Assembly: GCA_020055645.1 (NCBI GenBank) | Contig: CM034546.1 | Coordinates: 66,092,001 to 66,156,000, forward strand | DNA length: 64,000 nt | Direction: 5' to 3' | Source of the DNA: Tomocerus qinae | Taxonomy: Eukaryota; Arthropoda; Collembola; Entomobryomorpha; Tomoceridae | Part shown: positions 11,260 through 22,164 of the stretch, in pieces | Layout of the letters: every line of letters starts with the position of its first letter | How positions within the stretch are numbered: position 1 is the stretch's first letter | Notes under the pieces: generated by a model | Databases searched by the model: none | Told to the model about the DNA's origin: nothing | Seen by the model: the letters and a program-made list of their open reading frames with translations, nothing else | Translations under genes and position numbers: made by a program

Positions 11260-13990
11260 TCATAAAAATGTGACATTGTCGTAGCCCTTTTCAGCACTGC
11301 CGAGTGTCTGCACATGGCTCTCCTTTTCCAGTAAGCTGCTCTTGAGATGAGACAATTCGTCCATTACGTATTTTTCAATTTCGTAAATCTGGTCTTCGGA
11401 TTTTAAGAGATGTTTTTGAATGGTGTAATTTATATAAAATGCATCTTTATATTTCGTTATGACAACAGTTGATGCTGAAACATAAAAACAAGAAAAAGTA
11501 AAATTCCAATCTGGTTTAAAATCATGATAAATATATGAAGTACAAACTCTAATGGGGAGCACTGAATAAACTTATGCCACACACATAATATATACATATA
11601 AGGTACCTCCAGCTAACTTATTCTGAGTTCCGAGTAATTTTGGTTGCAGGATTAAAGTTACAACTAAAAGTTATGCAACGTCTGCAACCAAAAATAAACA
11701 GATAACCTAATGATTCGTGAGTTAGTTACAACCAAAATTTACAGCAACTGTTGACTTATTGTAAGCTTCTACTGTTCTACTTACAACAAACCTCTCTCAG
11801 AACACCACTTTATATTTTAAAACCGATTGGTGCTACAATAAAAATTACTACCACCGTACAACCTCAGAATAAGCTCCCAGACTGGTAAATTGCAATTGTA
11901 ACCACGAATACATAATAATATATCGTCCTTTAAGGAACGAAAAAGCCAATATGCATATTTTGTTTGGTAGCGGGAAAAGCCAATATCCATTTTTCGTTTG
12001 GTGGAGGAAATAGCCTAACTCCACTAACAAACGTATGGATGTAGGTTTTTTCCGCCACCAAACAAAAAATGGATATTGGCGTTTTCGTTCCTTAAAGACG
12101 ATACTATTTCTCTGGCATGCAGTTTATTGTTATAATTATTGTGGAACTATAGATGCTACAGTTAAAGTTACAGAATAATTATTCTGTCCATTCTTGAAGA
12201 GTTTGTCTTTTGTATGTGTCTTTGTGGCCTGCGAATCCAAGGGTACACAGTACACATTCATTTTCATGTGTGCCTAGGTCCTGGCAAGTGTAAATATGAC
12301 CGAAGAAATAAAGTACAAGGTATAAAGTAGAATTACCAATATTATTTATGGCATTTGATTGTTCAAGAGTAGCATAAACTCTAGTTGCGCGACATCCCAT
12401 TAGTTGGCCTTCTTCAGTAGACGACTGTGTTGGTATTAGAATGCTAGCAAAAAACGCGGTACACCCTAACGATCTTTCACTTGTTGGAGGAAAAGACCTG
12501 ATCCATGCAAAAGGTATGGGTTTTAGGAAAAATGACAGAAAAGGAAGTCCAAATAGAACAGACCATCTCGAGGCGGTTATTAAATTCTTTTCGATCATCC
12601 CCAATCGTTTCTTTTCATCAGAACAGCTAAAATTCACATCAAGGAAAGCGATGGAACTGGAAAAAAATAAACGTAAAATTAAATCTCAGCCATTTGTAAT
12701 TTTTGTAAAGCAGCTGTTGCTATTGCTAAACATGGCCACCTTAATAGATATTGAAATTATTATGAATTTTCAACTGACAGAAAATAATTTGAAATATGGA
12801 TCTTACGAATGATTAGTTAGTTTTTGGGGATGATTGGGTACCGGTAGTGAAATAACTGTACGTATATTTTTTGGACCTTTCGAATGACCATTGGCTTCCA
12901 TCATTCTACGTAGTCCTCCATTGACAATAGCCATTAGAACTGTAGATATGCTAACTTTACATTCGGAGCTGATTTTTTTGACTAGAGATGTTTCAATTGG
13001 CGGAATAGTTGTGTGAATGTGATCAGATTCTTTTTTCGGAGAGTGCCAACTGTTTTGGTCAATAAATCTCTGATTACTGTACACGATATCAAAAGCCAAT
13101 TTCATTACAGTCCAATAAAAATCTCGAGCAGCTCCGCAAACCGATGAGATCATTTCCAATTTACTTGGTGGTTTACTGTTTCTCGTTTTCTTAAATGCCT
13201 GCATATCTTGCTGTAGCAATGTTTCCCAATATACAAGTAATATTGCATAAGCGTCGCCTATTCTCAAAAGAAAACAATTTATATGCTTTTGGATACAAAA
13301 TAATTATATAATTAAATTGTATATTAAATACATTAAATTAATTAAGTTACCGAGACTGTGATGATGTTTATGAAGAACCAATGAATATTCTTTCCCATCT
13401 TCTTCGTCTAGTATGACATGGTTGACTATGAGAATTCCCCAAGGACTTCGTTTCACTGGATATAATTCATGAGTAAAATCGTGCACTATTTTATCCAATT
13501 TCTTTCTATTCACAATTTCCGAAGGATTTCCTTTGTATATTTGAATGTGGTTTCTCAAATCAAATTTTTCGTCTTTCTTATAAAATAAATAACCCATGAA
13601 CGGCTCAATAAAATATTCAAGTTCTGGAAACTTCAGATCCCCGTTGGGGAGTGTCTTTTTCATTACTCGTTCGTTAAATACTTCTATAAAACCTTCATAG
13701 TCTATTCTACCTTCGAAATACATGTGTAACGACATATATAAATCAATATCTTTGTTCATATCCCTTGCTGCCATTACACTATCTTGTACAGAGGAAACCC
13801 GCTTTGAACTGGGCATTACACACTTGGCTAGCAAAATAATTAGGCATTTATAAAACACAAACGATGCGGATATCAAAGGAATCATTACCAAACCAATGTT
13901 TGTCGCAAGAATCGAATGTACAACTGCAAGTGGAAATACAATTATGTTTCTAAAAATGCTTAAAATTTTAAAAATCATTTTCACTCCCAT
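11260..13990 (-). CDS. WS/DGAT-type O-acyltransferase, tandem copy 2 (4 exons, 541 aa)
   Basis: Exons on the minus strand: 13990-13351, 13257-12807, 12656-12337, 11474-11260. Phases (1, 2, 1) are identical to copy 1 and the total closes in frame. ATG 13990 (MGVKMIF) is preferred; the upstream in-frame GTG at 13999 is not a normal start. The catalytic motif HHSLGDA spans intron 1 (H210, H211, D215). An N-terminal hydrophobic region is followed by the conserved DLYMSLH and KRSPWGILIVNH blocks. Exon 3 carries FASILIPTQS and exon 4 ends GYDNVTFL. A poly(A) signal (TTTATT on the plus strand, about 11184) lies about 75 nt downstream of the stop. Intron 3 contains a MITE at the position of the one in copy 1. 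Apparently intact; the substrate is not predictable from sequence. Confidence 0.8.
11921..12103. mobile_element. Palindromic MITE in intron 3 of copy 2
   Basis: Ends TATCGTCCTTTAAGGAACG and CGTTCCTTAAAGACGATA are inverted copies. The interior has GGCTTTT/CCAATATCCATTTTT hairpins that differ from those at 2135-2384, although both sit after matching flank sequence (CTGGTAAATTG...ACATA). Confidence 0.65.
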
Positions 13991-14020
13991 TTTTCGCACT
14001 GGATTAAAAAATATTTATAT

Positions 14021-14085
14021 CAATACCGAGGAAATTGTTTGAGCTAATCAGGGATGTTGACCTGAATGCTTTGACTATAAATGCT
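14021..14085 (-). promoter_or_regulatory. Conserved block just upstream of copy 2
   Basis: ATACCGAGGAAATT...AATCAGGGATG matches the blocks upstream of the other four genes. An AT-rich TATA-like word (ATTTATAG on the minus strand) lies near 14075, about 85 nt before the ATG. Confidence 0.35.
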
Positions 14086-16400
14086 ACTTAATTCAAAATT
14101 CCTTTAGCATTAGTTATTGCGTAGGGCGTAGAGTTATTGTATTTGGGTACTATGTAACCTCTTCAGGCTGTTTGATGAAATTCACTTTTTTTAATTGCGG
14201 ATCCACAGCCAAATCTGTTCTCAAAGGAGTCTAATATACGTATGTATAGCCTCACCTACCTAATGACAACCAATCTTTTTCATTTATGGAGCCCCATAAC
14301 TTAGGTTTCATAACTTTGAGCGCAGTTTAGATTTCACTGTGAATATAAATCGTCCAACCAAATTAGACCTACATATGAGAAAAGTAAATTTTTATTTTCA
14401 AATCATCCGAAAATGGTAACCTTAAACGGAAATGACTGTAACTACAGTAATTTTGACTGTAATCAGTAATGAGATCATAAGATTGCCAGTATGTTAAAGG
14501 TGCAGTTGGTCTACATCTGCATGCTGCAAGTCATTGCGTAACACAAGGAAAAATTCAATTGCATGTCAAAGAATAAAGTTCATGACATGATCATTTCATT
14601 CACACCATTTTCATGTAATATCGCAGAAATACCTAAATAACAATATTTCCTTCGTGTGACTGCTCAATGCTGTTATTATCGTGTATACAGTGCTATAACA
14701 CTTCTCAAAATATCAATTCACACAATAGTATAGAATGTTAATGATATGCCAAAAAATCTAATATGGTGTGATATACTATATACTATATGCTACAGATATA
14801 CTGATTCAATCCTTGTTTTGGTTTTGACCATTAAAGGAATCATTAATTTCATATAAGGTATTATAATGATAAATGATAAATGGGCTTTTTATATGACCAA
14901 AGAGCGAAAACAAAACGAAAGATAAAAATACGAATGTTAAAATGATCGTGGGAATTAAATACATAATATTTAAAATCTAGTCTGCTTCACTATGTAGTAG
15001 GGTGTTTTACATTTACGCAATAAAATATGCCGAAAGCCCTATGGAGGTGATGTGTTGGGAAAATCACATGACAAGGTCATTTTTAGTTAGTTACGTTTTA
15101 AGGAAGGTGATAGGAAGCAAAAGTGGTACCACGAAAAAAAATTGTAAATGTTTTCATTTCAGTTCCTAAACTCTAAACCCAAAGTCTAAAATAAGCAGCA
15201 GATTTTTAATATTACACAAAACAGTTTTTATTCTGCAAATTCTATATGTTAGATGCATACCACAAGAATGAAGAAGTATAATTTATTTCTACTGAAAATT
15301 AATTTATTTACAGGTAAATTAGTATGCTACTAATTTGTTTGTTCCTACATTTTAACGAGTTTTTGTGCTTCCATGGACAAATATCGATACGATAGAGTCT
15401 ACTGTCCTATAAAAACTAAAAATAGTAATAGATAATTTTGATAATTCATATAACCACAAAGGTAACAACATAATATTATGTAGATCTTAGAATTCCATGC
15501 ACATTAAAAAATATACTAAATCAAATTAAATATAAAAATGCATTTCTTAAGCCATAAATCAGGTATAATAATTTTAATTACATATTTATTTGTTCCTTTT
15601 AGACTATCATAATATTTATACTTATCCATGTAATGTTGGAAGTTAACCTACAGATATAGCCAGATGTGAGCACAATATCACAGTTACGAAAAATCTACGA
15701 ATATAATATCCTGAGGATGGAAGGGAGCTTGTAAGGAAGGTAATACTATACAATATTTACACTAGTACAAAGTTGATCTTCAACCGGGCATACTAAAAGG
15801 CTCCATCCTAGGATGGGGCGCCAAAATGGAGTTTTTTAGTCTGACCTATACAAAATTTTATTTCATCAGGCTTCAGCCAAGTCAACAATGCGAAGCTTCC
15901 CTATACCAGGTTTACATTCACGTTGGCTCTACATCGTTCACCTCATGACCGGATTCGACTATAACCCTGCCACTGACTCATGAAAATCGAAAAACAATTC
16001 TTAAGACTTGGGGTAAAATTCAAGACGAGAGACATAATCGTGGAACTCATGCGTTTATACTTTAGGGATACCCCTGGCTAGAGGACAGCGTAGATCCAGT
16101 TTTCTTCCGAAGACTTTTAGCAGAAATTTTTCAAGCCATATGGCTATCAAAGGTTGGAATCTCTAACAAGTTGCACAAGTGAGCAAGAAGCCCTACGACA
16201 TAGATACGATGTTCTTCAAACACACAGCTCCAGACCCAGAGACTTACTTTTCGCCATGTTATTCAACATGAGAGGTAAGCCGATAAATAAAAAGGTAAAG
16301 GGTTATGGGGCTGTAGAAAAAGTCATTTTGTCAGTGATAAGAAGTCATTTATTGTCATTAGTCCAAGGAGCGGTAAAATAAAGTCTTCGGGGTCGGGTAG
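14086..16400. repeat. Upstream part of the duplicated unit (copy 2 series)
   Basis: Aligns by eye with 42180-43870 and partly with 8100-9370. Shared landmarks are the GCACAATG-free block TTTGAGCGCA, AAAATGATCGTGGGAATTAAA, GCCCTATGGAGG and, near the end, GACCGGATTCG...TTCAAGACGAGA and AGCAAGAAGCC. No intact gene. The 75-aa ORF at 16154-16381 is not preserved in the other copy. Confidence 0.55.
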
Positions 16401-16940
16401 TACCAAAAAAGTACAAAAGGCAATAGAACGAGTAACAATTTAGCAGTTACAAGACACTTTGATTTAGTCATTCAAAATGAAATTAAATAATGAGATTAAA
16501 ACAAATATTATATTGAATGGCAATAAATGTAATAAGTAAAATCTACCATAATTATAAGCTTAATTATAATCATTATAACAGTTATAAGAATTCACAGTTT
16601 CACTTTCACTAGAGCTTTAGATACCCCGCGGGGTCTTCCAGTTATCTATTTGACAGAAAAGTGAAACTTTTTTGCATTGTGGGGAATTTTGATTACTTTA
16701 CGCATGCTGGCAATGCCATAATGTGTTTACATATATAATTCTTACGAAAATAAGATGTAAATGATGAATTTATATAGTTGTAAAGATGAGCTGTCATTTT
16801 CCCACATTGTTTTCCCACATTCTCTACCGTTAGTTTTCGTTTACACGGGCACTTTTTGTTGTCTTTACAATCATAATAGACGACTTTTCCCCCTTGATTG
16901 ATATTTCGGTAATGGACAGATCAGCTTTCTTTGATGTAAA
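16400..16940. other. AT-rich noncoding spacer
   Basis: Nothing coding seen. A small palindrome, ACCCCGCGGGGT, lies near 16623-16634. Confidence 0.4.
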
Positions 16941-16952
16941 CAGGTACTAATT

Positions 16953-17480
16953 GACATTTCAGAACTTCTGATCCAAATTGGTTCTGCTACATTGACAAAC
17001 TTTTTTTAGCATTGTAAGTAGAGCTGATTTCTTGAACACCTTGATTTCTTTTTGGCAGTTTGCACACCTTTTTTGTAGAATTAAAGAACTGAACTAGTCA
17101 GCATATAATAACCTAAAGGAAATACTGATAATTTAATTGGAATTGTTTTTATTACTGTGATGAGTGGTCTACTGAAATTCTAAGTGCTAAGTTCTCCCCT
17201 TAGCTGGGTTCACTAGTAGGGCAATAAAAAGTAACACCAGTTCTACTACAAAATGCTAAGTTTGTCGATATAGCTGAACCAATTTGGATCAGAAGTTTTG
17301 AAATGCTAGTTCATACGCATATTAGGAAATGCCACCTTTTGCTAATCATTTCCATTCAATCACCAATAATAAAAATCTTATCTAAATTGTTATTGTTGTT
17401 TTCATGTCATAATATTGAAACAACTCATCTAGGTAGTTTAGAGGAAGTGGGCATGCGCATTTTGTTTTTTGCCTTTAAGG
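16953..17480. repeat. Composite dispersed repeat, copy A, with foldback arms
   Basis: CTTCTGATCCAAATTGGTTC at about 16965-16984 is repeated in reverse complement near 17276-17295, and both arms extend to GACAAAC. The middle contains TTAGCTGGGTTCACTAGTA. The same sequences occur at 32280-32904 and 60600-61115. The right side (AATCATTTCCATTCAATCACC) is the reverse complement of words next to those copies. Confidence 0.6.
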
Positions 17481-18190
17481 AACGTGAAAACCATATTATT
17501 AAAGTGCAGTTGTTGGGAGGAGGAGAAAGTATATCAATTAGTGTCACAATCAACACTTTCGTTACATAAGGGGAAGGGACCTATTGTTGCCGATTCCGTT
17601 AGGTTGAGTTAGAATAGGTTAACCTTATTTTTGGAAATTTATTTGTCTGCTATACGCAGCATTATTTATTGTGTAATAGTACGTATTTATATGATCAAGT
17701 TATGTTAATATAGTACAGGGGTTAGATTAACAAAGTGTAACATAATGTAACTTTACTTTGGTTAGAGTAAATTTCTGAGGAGCCCTTGGTACTTTTATTT
17801 AGCAGCTTCCTCAGACTAGCAAATAGCAGTTTGCGGATCCGGCTAAATGTAATATAACCTCAAAGTTAGGTTAGGTTAGGTTGGACTGTAATGGTAGGTT
17901 TAATTAGGTTAAACTAATTTGTGAATGGCATATGATTGAATTTAGTTTAAATTGAATTGTAAAATGTCATGTGATTGAGTTTATGTTGTAAATGTCATTT
18001 GATGAAGTGTAAATGTAATACTTATATTATTGATATTATTGAATGTGTATGTCATTGTGAAACATTGTAAAAGTGGGGTAGTAGGGCGGTTGCTAGTACG
18101 TCGGCACCGACCCCTTATGTAAACTTGAATGTATTGAGTGTGTGTAACTAGAGTAGTTGGTCCCGGTGCTTGAACGTCCGCACTCGGGGG

Positions 18191-18225
18191 TATAAGTAAG
18201 AGCTCAAGTGAGAAGGAGCTCAGTC
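18191..18225 (+). promoter_or_regulatory. LTR core promoter (TATA plus initiator)
   Basis: TATAAGTAAG at 18191 is followed about 30 nt later by TCAGTC (18220-18225), a good arthropod initiator. Transcription of the element would start there (R region). The 3' LTR has the same sequence 4580 nt further on. Confidence 0.55.
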
Positions 18226-18270
18226 TTGTTCCAGAATTTGCTCGCAGAAGTTCCTCTCTGAAATCTCTCT

Positions 18271-18660
18271 TGGAAGTTCCGTGTTGTAGTGCCTTAGTGA
18301 ATATTTTTGGTTTTGAAGAGCACTAGGGACATTCCTGAGATAGAGAAAAAGTAGCCGGCTGAATATTTATTTGGCTGAATATTTTTTGGAAGTTCCGTGT
18401 TGTAGTGCCTCAGTGAATATTTTGGTTTTGAAGAGCACTAGGGACATTCCTGAGATAGAGAAAAAGTAGCCGGCTGAATATTTATTTGGCTGAATATTTT
18501 TTGGAAGTTCCGTGTTGTAGTGCCTTAGTGAATATTTCTGGTTCTGAAGAGCACTAGGGACATTTCTGAGAGAGAGAAAAATAGCCGGCTGAATATTTAT
18601 TTGACTAAATATTTTTGGTTCAGAAGAGCACTTGGAACATTTCTGGGATTTGGTCAAACT
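18271..18660 (+). repeat. 115-bp tandem repeats inside the LTR
   Basis: Units beginning TGGAAGTTCCGTGTTGTAGT start at 18271, 18387 and 18502; a diverged partial unit follows at about 18600. The array is present identically in the 3' LTR (from 22851). Confidence 0.85.
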
Positions 18661-19136
18661 AAGCTTGTGTTGCAAGTTAGCGGGAAGAAAAAGTGTTTCT
18701 GGTCAGCAGTTAGTGATTTGTTGTTGACCGATAGAAAAATGTTTGGACTGTTTTCCAACATTGAGTTTGTAAGATTAGCATTAGAAGAAGTCTGTGCTAA
18801 GTTAGCTTGATGGTACGCCCTGAGCTTGATTGAGATAATAAGTACGATACTTATTAATTGTAGATCTGATGATGATCTTTTGTGAATTAATTAATGTCTT
18901 TTCGTGAAATAAAGTGTATCTGAGTTTGTGTGAATGAAGATAACGCGACTAGTGCATTTTTGATCATGGAGTAGAAAAGCATTATTTAAGAAAGAAAAAT
19001 CCTTAAGTAGTAGTTGTATCTATTTAAGGTTGGTCCTTCGAGTAATTTTGAGACGACTCTCTAACTTAGCAATACTAAGCTTGTGTTGCAAGTTAGCGTT
19101 AGTTACAGTCAAGAAGTGTAGGAACTGGCTGTAATA

Positions 19137-19406
19137 TATGGTCCTTCGAGCCGGATCGAAGTGATCGGCGATCTGTGCAAAGTGCTTGAAAGTGAATCGA
19201 ACTGTTACAGTGAAATCCTGAATCGGCTCACAGAGTGAGTGCGGGTTGGATAGTAACAAGTGATCTAGCTATTAATTGGACATTAATAGTGAAATCTTGT
19301 GAAATGGTATTTACGACCATCTGAATCCTGAGTCGGCTCACATAGTGAGTGCAGATTGGATGTTTCAGAATAGTGGAAAGTAAGTGAACTTTAAAAAGTG
19401 TTGACA
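19137..19406 (+). other. Leader with PBS of the LTR element
   Basis: Holds the PBS candidate (19139-19156) and a repeated segment, ATCCTGAATCGGCTCACAGA followed by GTGAGTGC, near 19214, found again as ATCCTGAGTCGGCTCACATA near 19325. Untranslated leader and possible packaging region. Confidence 0.5.
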
Positions 19407-22076
19407 ATGAGTGCTAAAAGTATTGCAACGAGAAGTCGGAGAAGCCAACGTGTTCCGGATAGTTTTGGCAAAGGAGTTCGAGAATCTCCAGTAGTAAGGG
19501 GAAGAACTGACGCCGCTATAGTGAAGGAAAAGAAGATTGGTCGACGTATCTCTGGGAGCAGGATGTCTGCATTGCAAAAGGAAACTGTAAGTATTCATGC
19601 CATGTCATTAACACAGAATAAGTTGCACGAAGAAGCTATTAGTGGAACTGAGAAACTGGATGAGACTGCGGCGATCCAGTTTATGAAAATTGAAGAAAGA
19701 AGTCAGCGTGAGCGAGGCTGTTCTGATGCAGACGTAGATCGCAGCGTGACTTCAAGTAAGAAATCTGTTGTGTCTAAGAAAACTGATTCCTCGAGGGAGA
19801 GTGTAAAGGCGCAAAGATTATTGCAAGCAAAGAAAGAATGTTCTGACAGAATAGCTAAATTGGATGAAGAATATTTGCTTGCCAAGAAGGAAAATCTTGA
19901 AAGAATTGCTGAACTAGATGCTAAGGAGCAAGAAAGACGTGAGCTTCAAGAGAAGGCATCAAGAGATAGAATTGCTGCACTAGATGCTAAGGAACGTGAA
20001 AGACGTAGGCTTCTAGAACAGGAGAGATCGAAACTCCTCGCAGCTTTAGCTGAAGATGAAAGAAGACTCGCCATGCAGAAAAGCAGACGACGTCTAATTG
20101 AGAAATTGAAAAGAATGATACGGACGGCTCAACCTTGTACCTTTACTTCGGCGGAACAGGAGGAACTCGAGAATCTGAGCAACGACCCCAAAGTGAGACG
20201 GGAGTTAGCCGAAGCTTGGAAGGAGGGTCAGGACAATTTCAAGACCTGTGAAGAAGATGAAGATTTGCAGGACTTGGTTGATGAGCAGAAGTGTCGTGAC
20301 CAGGATAATGACGAAGTTTCCATATGTTCAAAGAAGGAAGTCAGGGAGATATGTCTAGACGACGAAAATTCCCAGGTATTGACAGATGAACTTGAGAAGG
20401 ATAACTCTGTTCCCTGTGTCACAGATGAAGAAGAGATGTCCTGCTCAGATGAAGACATCTCAGTATCAGAGACTGAAGAGGATTGTCCATGTGATCAGAT
20501 AGATAACAATGAAGTTATCATCTTTGATGATGAAGAAATCAGTACTGATCAAGTTGAAGAAGCATCTCAGTTGCTAACTGAGATTGTAAGTGAAAAGGAT
20601 CTGCCAACTCTTCTGGATGAAGGGGACTCCGGAGAATTCGAAGAAGATGAAACTGGAGCAGATCTACTGAACCTGAAGGATGAAAGTGAGCCACATTGCT
20701 GTAGCAGTCGGAGTGAAGATATCTCGTGGAGGTTGCAGCAAATAGAAGTTGATGATGTGGTCACCGATTCTATGTATGTGATGAAGGGACTCGAGAAGAA
20801 GAACCCCTTAGTGAAGGATGTGTTCCAGCCTCTGCCGTTAGATGGACCAAAGTTATCAGGTGATACTTTGCCAGGTGGGTGTCAAGAGAAGACGCGACTG
20901 GAAGATGCTGTTGAGGCCGAGCAGCCATCGAGTCAACAGTTAGTTGCATTGTTCCAGCCGTGTTCGGATGAAAGAGGAGACGCTGTTGAAGCCGAGCAGC
21001 CGTCATGCCAACAGTTGGCATTAGAAACCCAGCATTTGGAAGAAGTAGATGACAATGCTGCGGATGTCAAGCGATCTTGTAGTCAAGACGTGACTGGTCG
21101 CACGAAGAAGATTCGAAGATCTACTAAGTACCGAAAGAGGAGGATAGTTAGACGATCCCAACACCTAAGAATGAAAGCTGGACGACCTTTCCAGCATCTA
21201 GGACGTAGGATGAAAGCTGGACGACCTTCCCAGCATTCAGAAAGTAAGGTGAAGACTGGACGACCTTCCCAGCATCCAGGAAATAAGATGAGGACTGGAC
21301 GACTTTCCCAGCACCAAAGAAGTAAAAGGATGACTGGACGACAGTCTCAGTATCAGACCAAGTGGAGAGCTGGACGATTTTCCCAGTATTCGAAACGTGA
21401 ACAAAGATGTTTCACAATGCAACCGGGTGGCAGTCAGAAGCAGATGCACTGGACTCGACCCAAGGAGAAATCTCTGCTAATGGAAAGACGTGTAATTTGG
21501 AGTTACACTGCAGAGATTAGTGGTGATAGTGATCGACGGGAGATGGAGAGCAGTTGCCCTAAAGAAGTCCCTCCCGCCGAAGGCGAACCTGACTGTCGTT
21601 CACATCCTGTATCCTTTGCTACAAATACAGGAAATATGAATTTCTGTGACGACCTTGTCAGAAAGAGAAAGCCTTGTACAGATTGGAATTCTGTTTTGGA
21701 TATTGTTGATGAGCGCCAGCTGCGTGAGAATATGGTGACCTCTGGAGTGAGCATCACATTTGCTCAGGAAGATGGGGTGAGCATCACATTTGCTCTGGTG
21801 ATGTGGATGAGCATCACATTTGCTCAGGAAGGTGGAGTGAGCATCACGTTTGCTCTGGCGATCTGGACGAGCATCACGTTTGCTCTGGCGATCTGGACGA
21901 GCATCACATTTGCTCAAGAAGATGGAGTGAGCATCACATTTGCTCTGGTAATATGGACGAGCATCACATTTGCTCTGATGATGAGGAGTGAGCATCACAT
22001 TTGCTCTGGTGATGGGGATGAGCATCACATTTGCTCAAGAAGAAAACCCAATGATGATGATGGAATCCTAGGATGA
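19407..22076 (+). CDS. Single ORF of the LTR element: coiled-coil, acidic and repeat-rich protein (889 aa)
   Basis: Function not recognised. It occupies the gag position. The chosen start is ATG 19407 (MSAKS); the in-frame GTG at 19398 is not a normal start. Order: basic N-terminus (to about 60); charged alpha-helical coiled coil (about 115-245, with repeated ERIAELDAKE-type words); strongly acidic Asp/Glu-rich region (about 255-420); basic tandem repeats of about 13 residues with a GRPSQH core (about 590-665); and ten short repeats with a SITFA core at the C-terminus (about 775-885). No zinc knuckle, protease DTG/DSG or RT motif is visible. It could be a highly diverged Gag or a captured host sequence. 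Intact reading frame. Confidence 0.7.
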   Translation: MSAKSIATRSRRSQRVPDSFGKGVRESPVVRGRTDAAIVKEKKIGRRISGSRMSALQKETVSIHAMSLTQNKLHEEAISGTEKLDETAAIQFMKIEERSQRERGCSDADVDRSVTSSKKSVVSKKTDSSRESVKAQRLLQAKKECSDRIAKLDEEYLLAKKENLERIAELDAKEQERRELQEKASRDRIAALDAKERERRRLLEQERSKLLAALAEDERRLAMQKSRRRLIEKLKRMIRTAQPCTFTSAEQEELENLSNDPKVRRELAEAWKEGQDNFKTCEEDEDLQDLVDEQKCRDQDNDEVSICSKKEVREICLDDENSQVLTDELEKDNSVPCVTDEEEMSCSDEDISVSETEEDCPCDQIDNNEVIIFDDEEISTDQVEEASQLLTEIVSEKDLPTLLDEGDSGEFEEDETGADLLNLKDESEPHCCSSRSEDISWRLQQIEVDDVVTDSMYVMKGLEKKNPLVKDVFQPLPLDGPKLSGDTLPGGCQEKTRLEDAVEAEQPSSQQLVALFQPCSDERGDAVEAEQPSCQQLALETQHLEEVDDNAADVKRSCSQDVTGRTKKIRRSTKYRKRRIVRRSQHLRMKAGRPFQHLGRRMKAGRPSQHSESKVKTGRPSQHPGNKMRTGRLSQHQRSKRMTGRQSQYQTKWRAGRFSQYSKREQRCFTMQPGGSQKQMHWTRPKEKSLLMERRVIWSYTAEISGDSDRREMESSCPKEVPPAEGEPDCRSHPVSFATNTGNMNFCDDLVRKRKPCTDWNSVLDIVDERQLRENMVTSGVSITFAQEDGVSITFALVMWMSITFAQEGGVSITFALAIWTSITFALAIWTSITFAQEDGVSITFALVIWTSITFALMMRSEHHICSGDGDEHHICSRRKPNDDDGILG
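21170..21400 (+). repeat. 39-bp repeats coding GRPSQH motifs
   Basis: About six diverged in-frame units containing GCTGGACGACCTTCCCAGCA lie within the ORF. They give a basic low-complexity segment. Confidence 0.75.
21745..22045 (+). repeat. 30-bp repeats with GAGCATCACATTTGCTC core
   Basis: About ten units of GTGAGCATCACATTTGCTC followed by a variable GGAAGATGG/TGGTGATGTGG part, ending the ORF. Because no stop occurs in the unit, other frames and the opposite strand are open as well (EHHICSG and SKCDAH readings). Those are shadows. Confidence 0.85.
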
Positions 22077-22164
22077 AGATGACGGAATCCAATAATGACG
22101 ACGACGTAATCGGCGTGGAAATAAGAAGTAGATGTTCCCCTAGAAGCATCTACGGGGGGAAGTA

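Larger units (their letters stand above)
17585..19136 (+). repeat. 5' LTR
   Basis: 1552 bp. It contains a promoter at 18191, three and a half 115-bp tandem units (about 18271-18660), and AATAAA at 18908-18913 as the likely poly(A) signal. A second copy of the PBS core (TTGGTCCTTCGAG, near 19032) lies inside the LTR about 100 nt before its end. Confidence 0.9.

Noticed and set aside
16154..16381. 75-aa ORF near the composite repeat
   Set aside because: The homologous block at 43730-43870 breaks the frame, so it is not a maintained gene.
18601..18810. 69-aa ORF present in both LTRs
   Set aside because: It is duplicated only because the LTRs are, overlaps the 115-bp repeats and has no domain.
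21600..22028. 142-aa minus-strand ORF with SKCDAH repeats
   Set aside because: Antisense reading of the 30-nt repeat in the LTR-element ORF.
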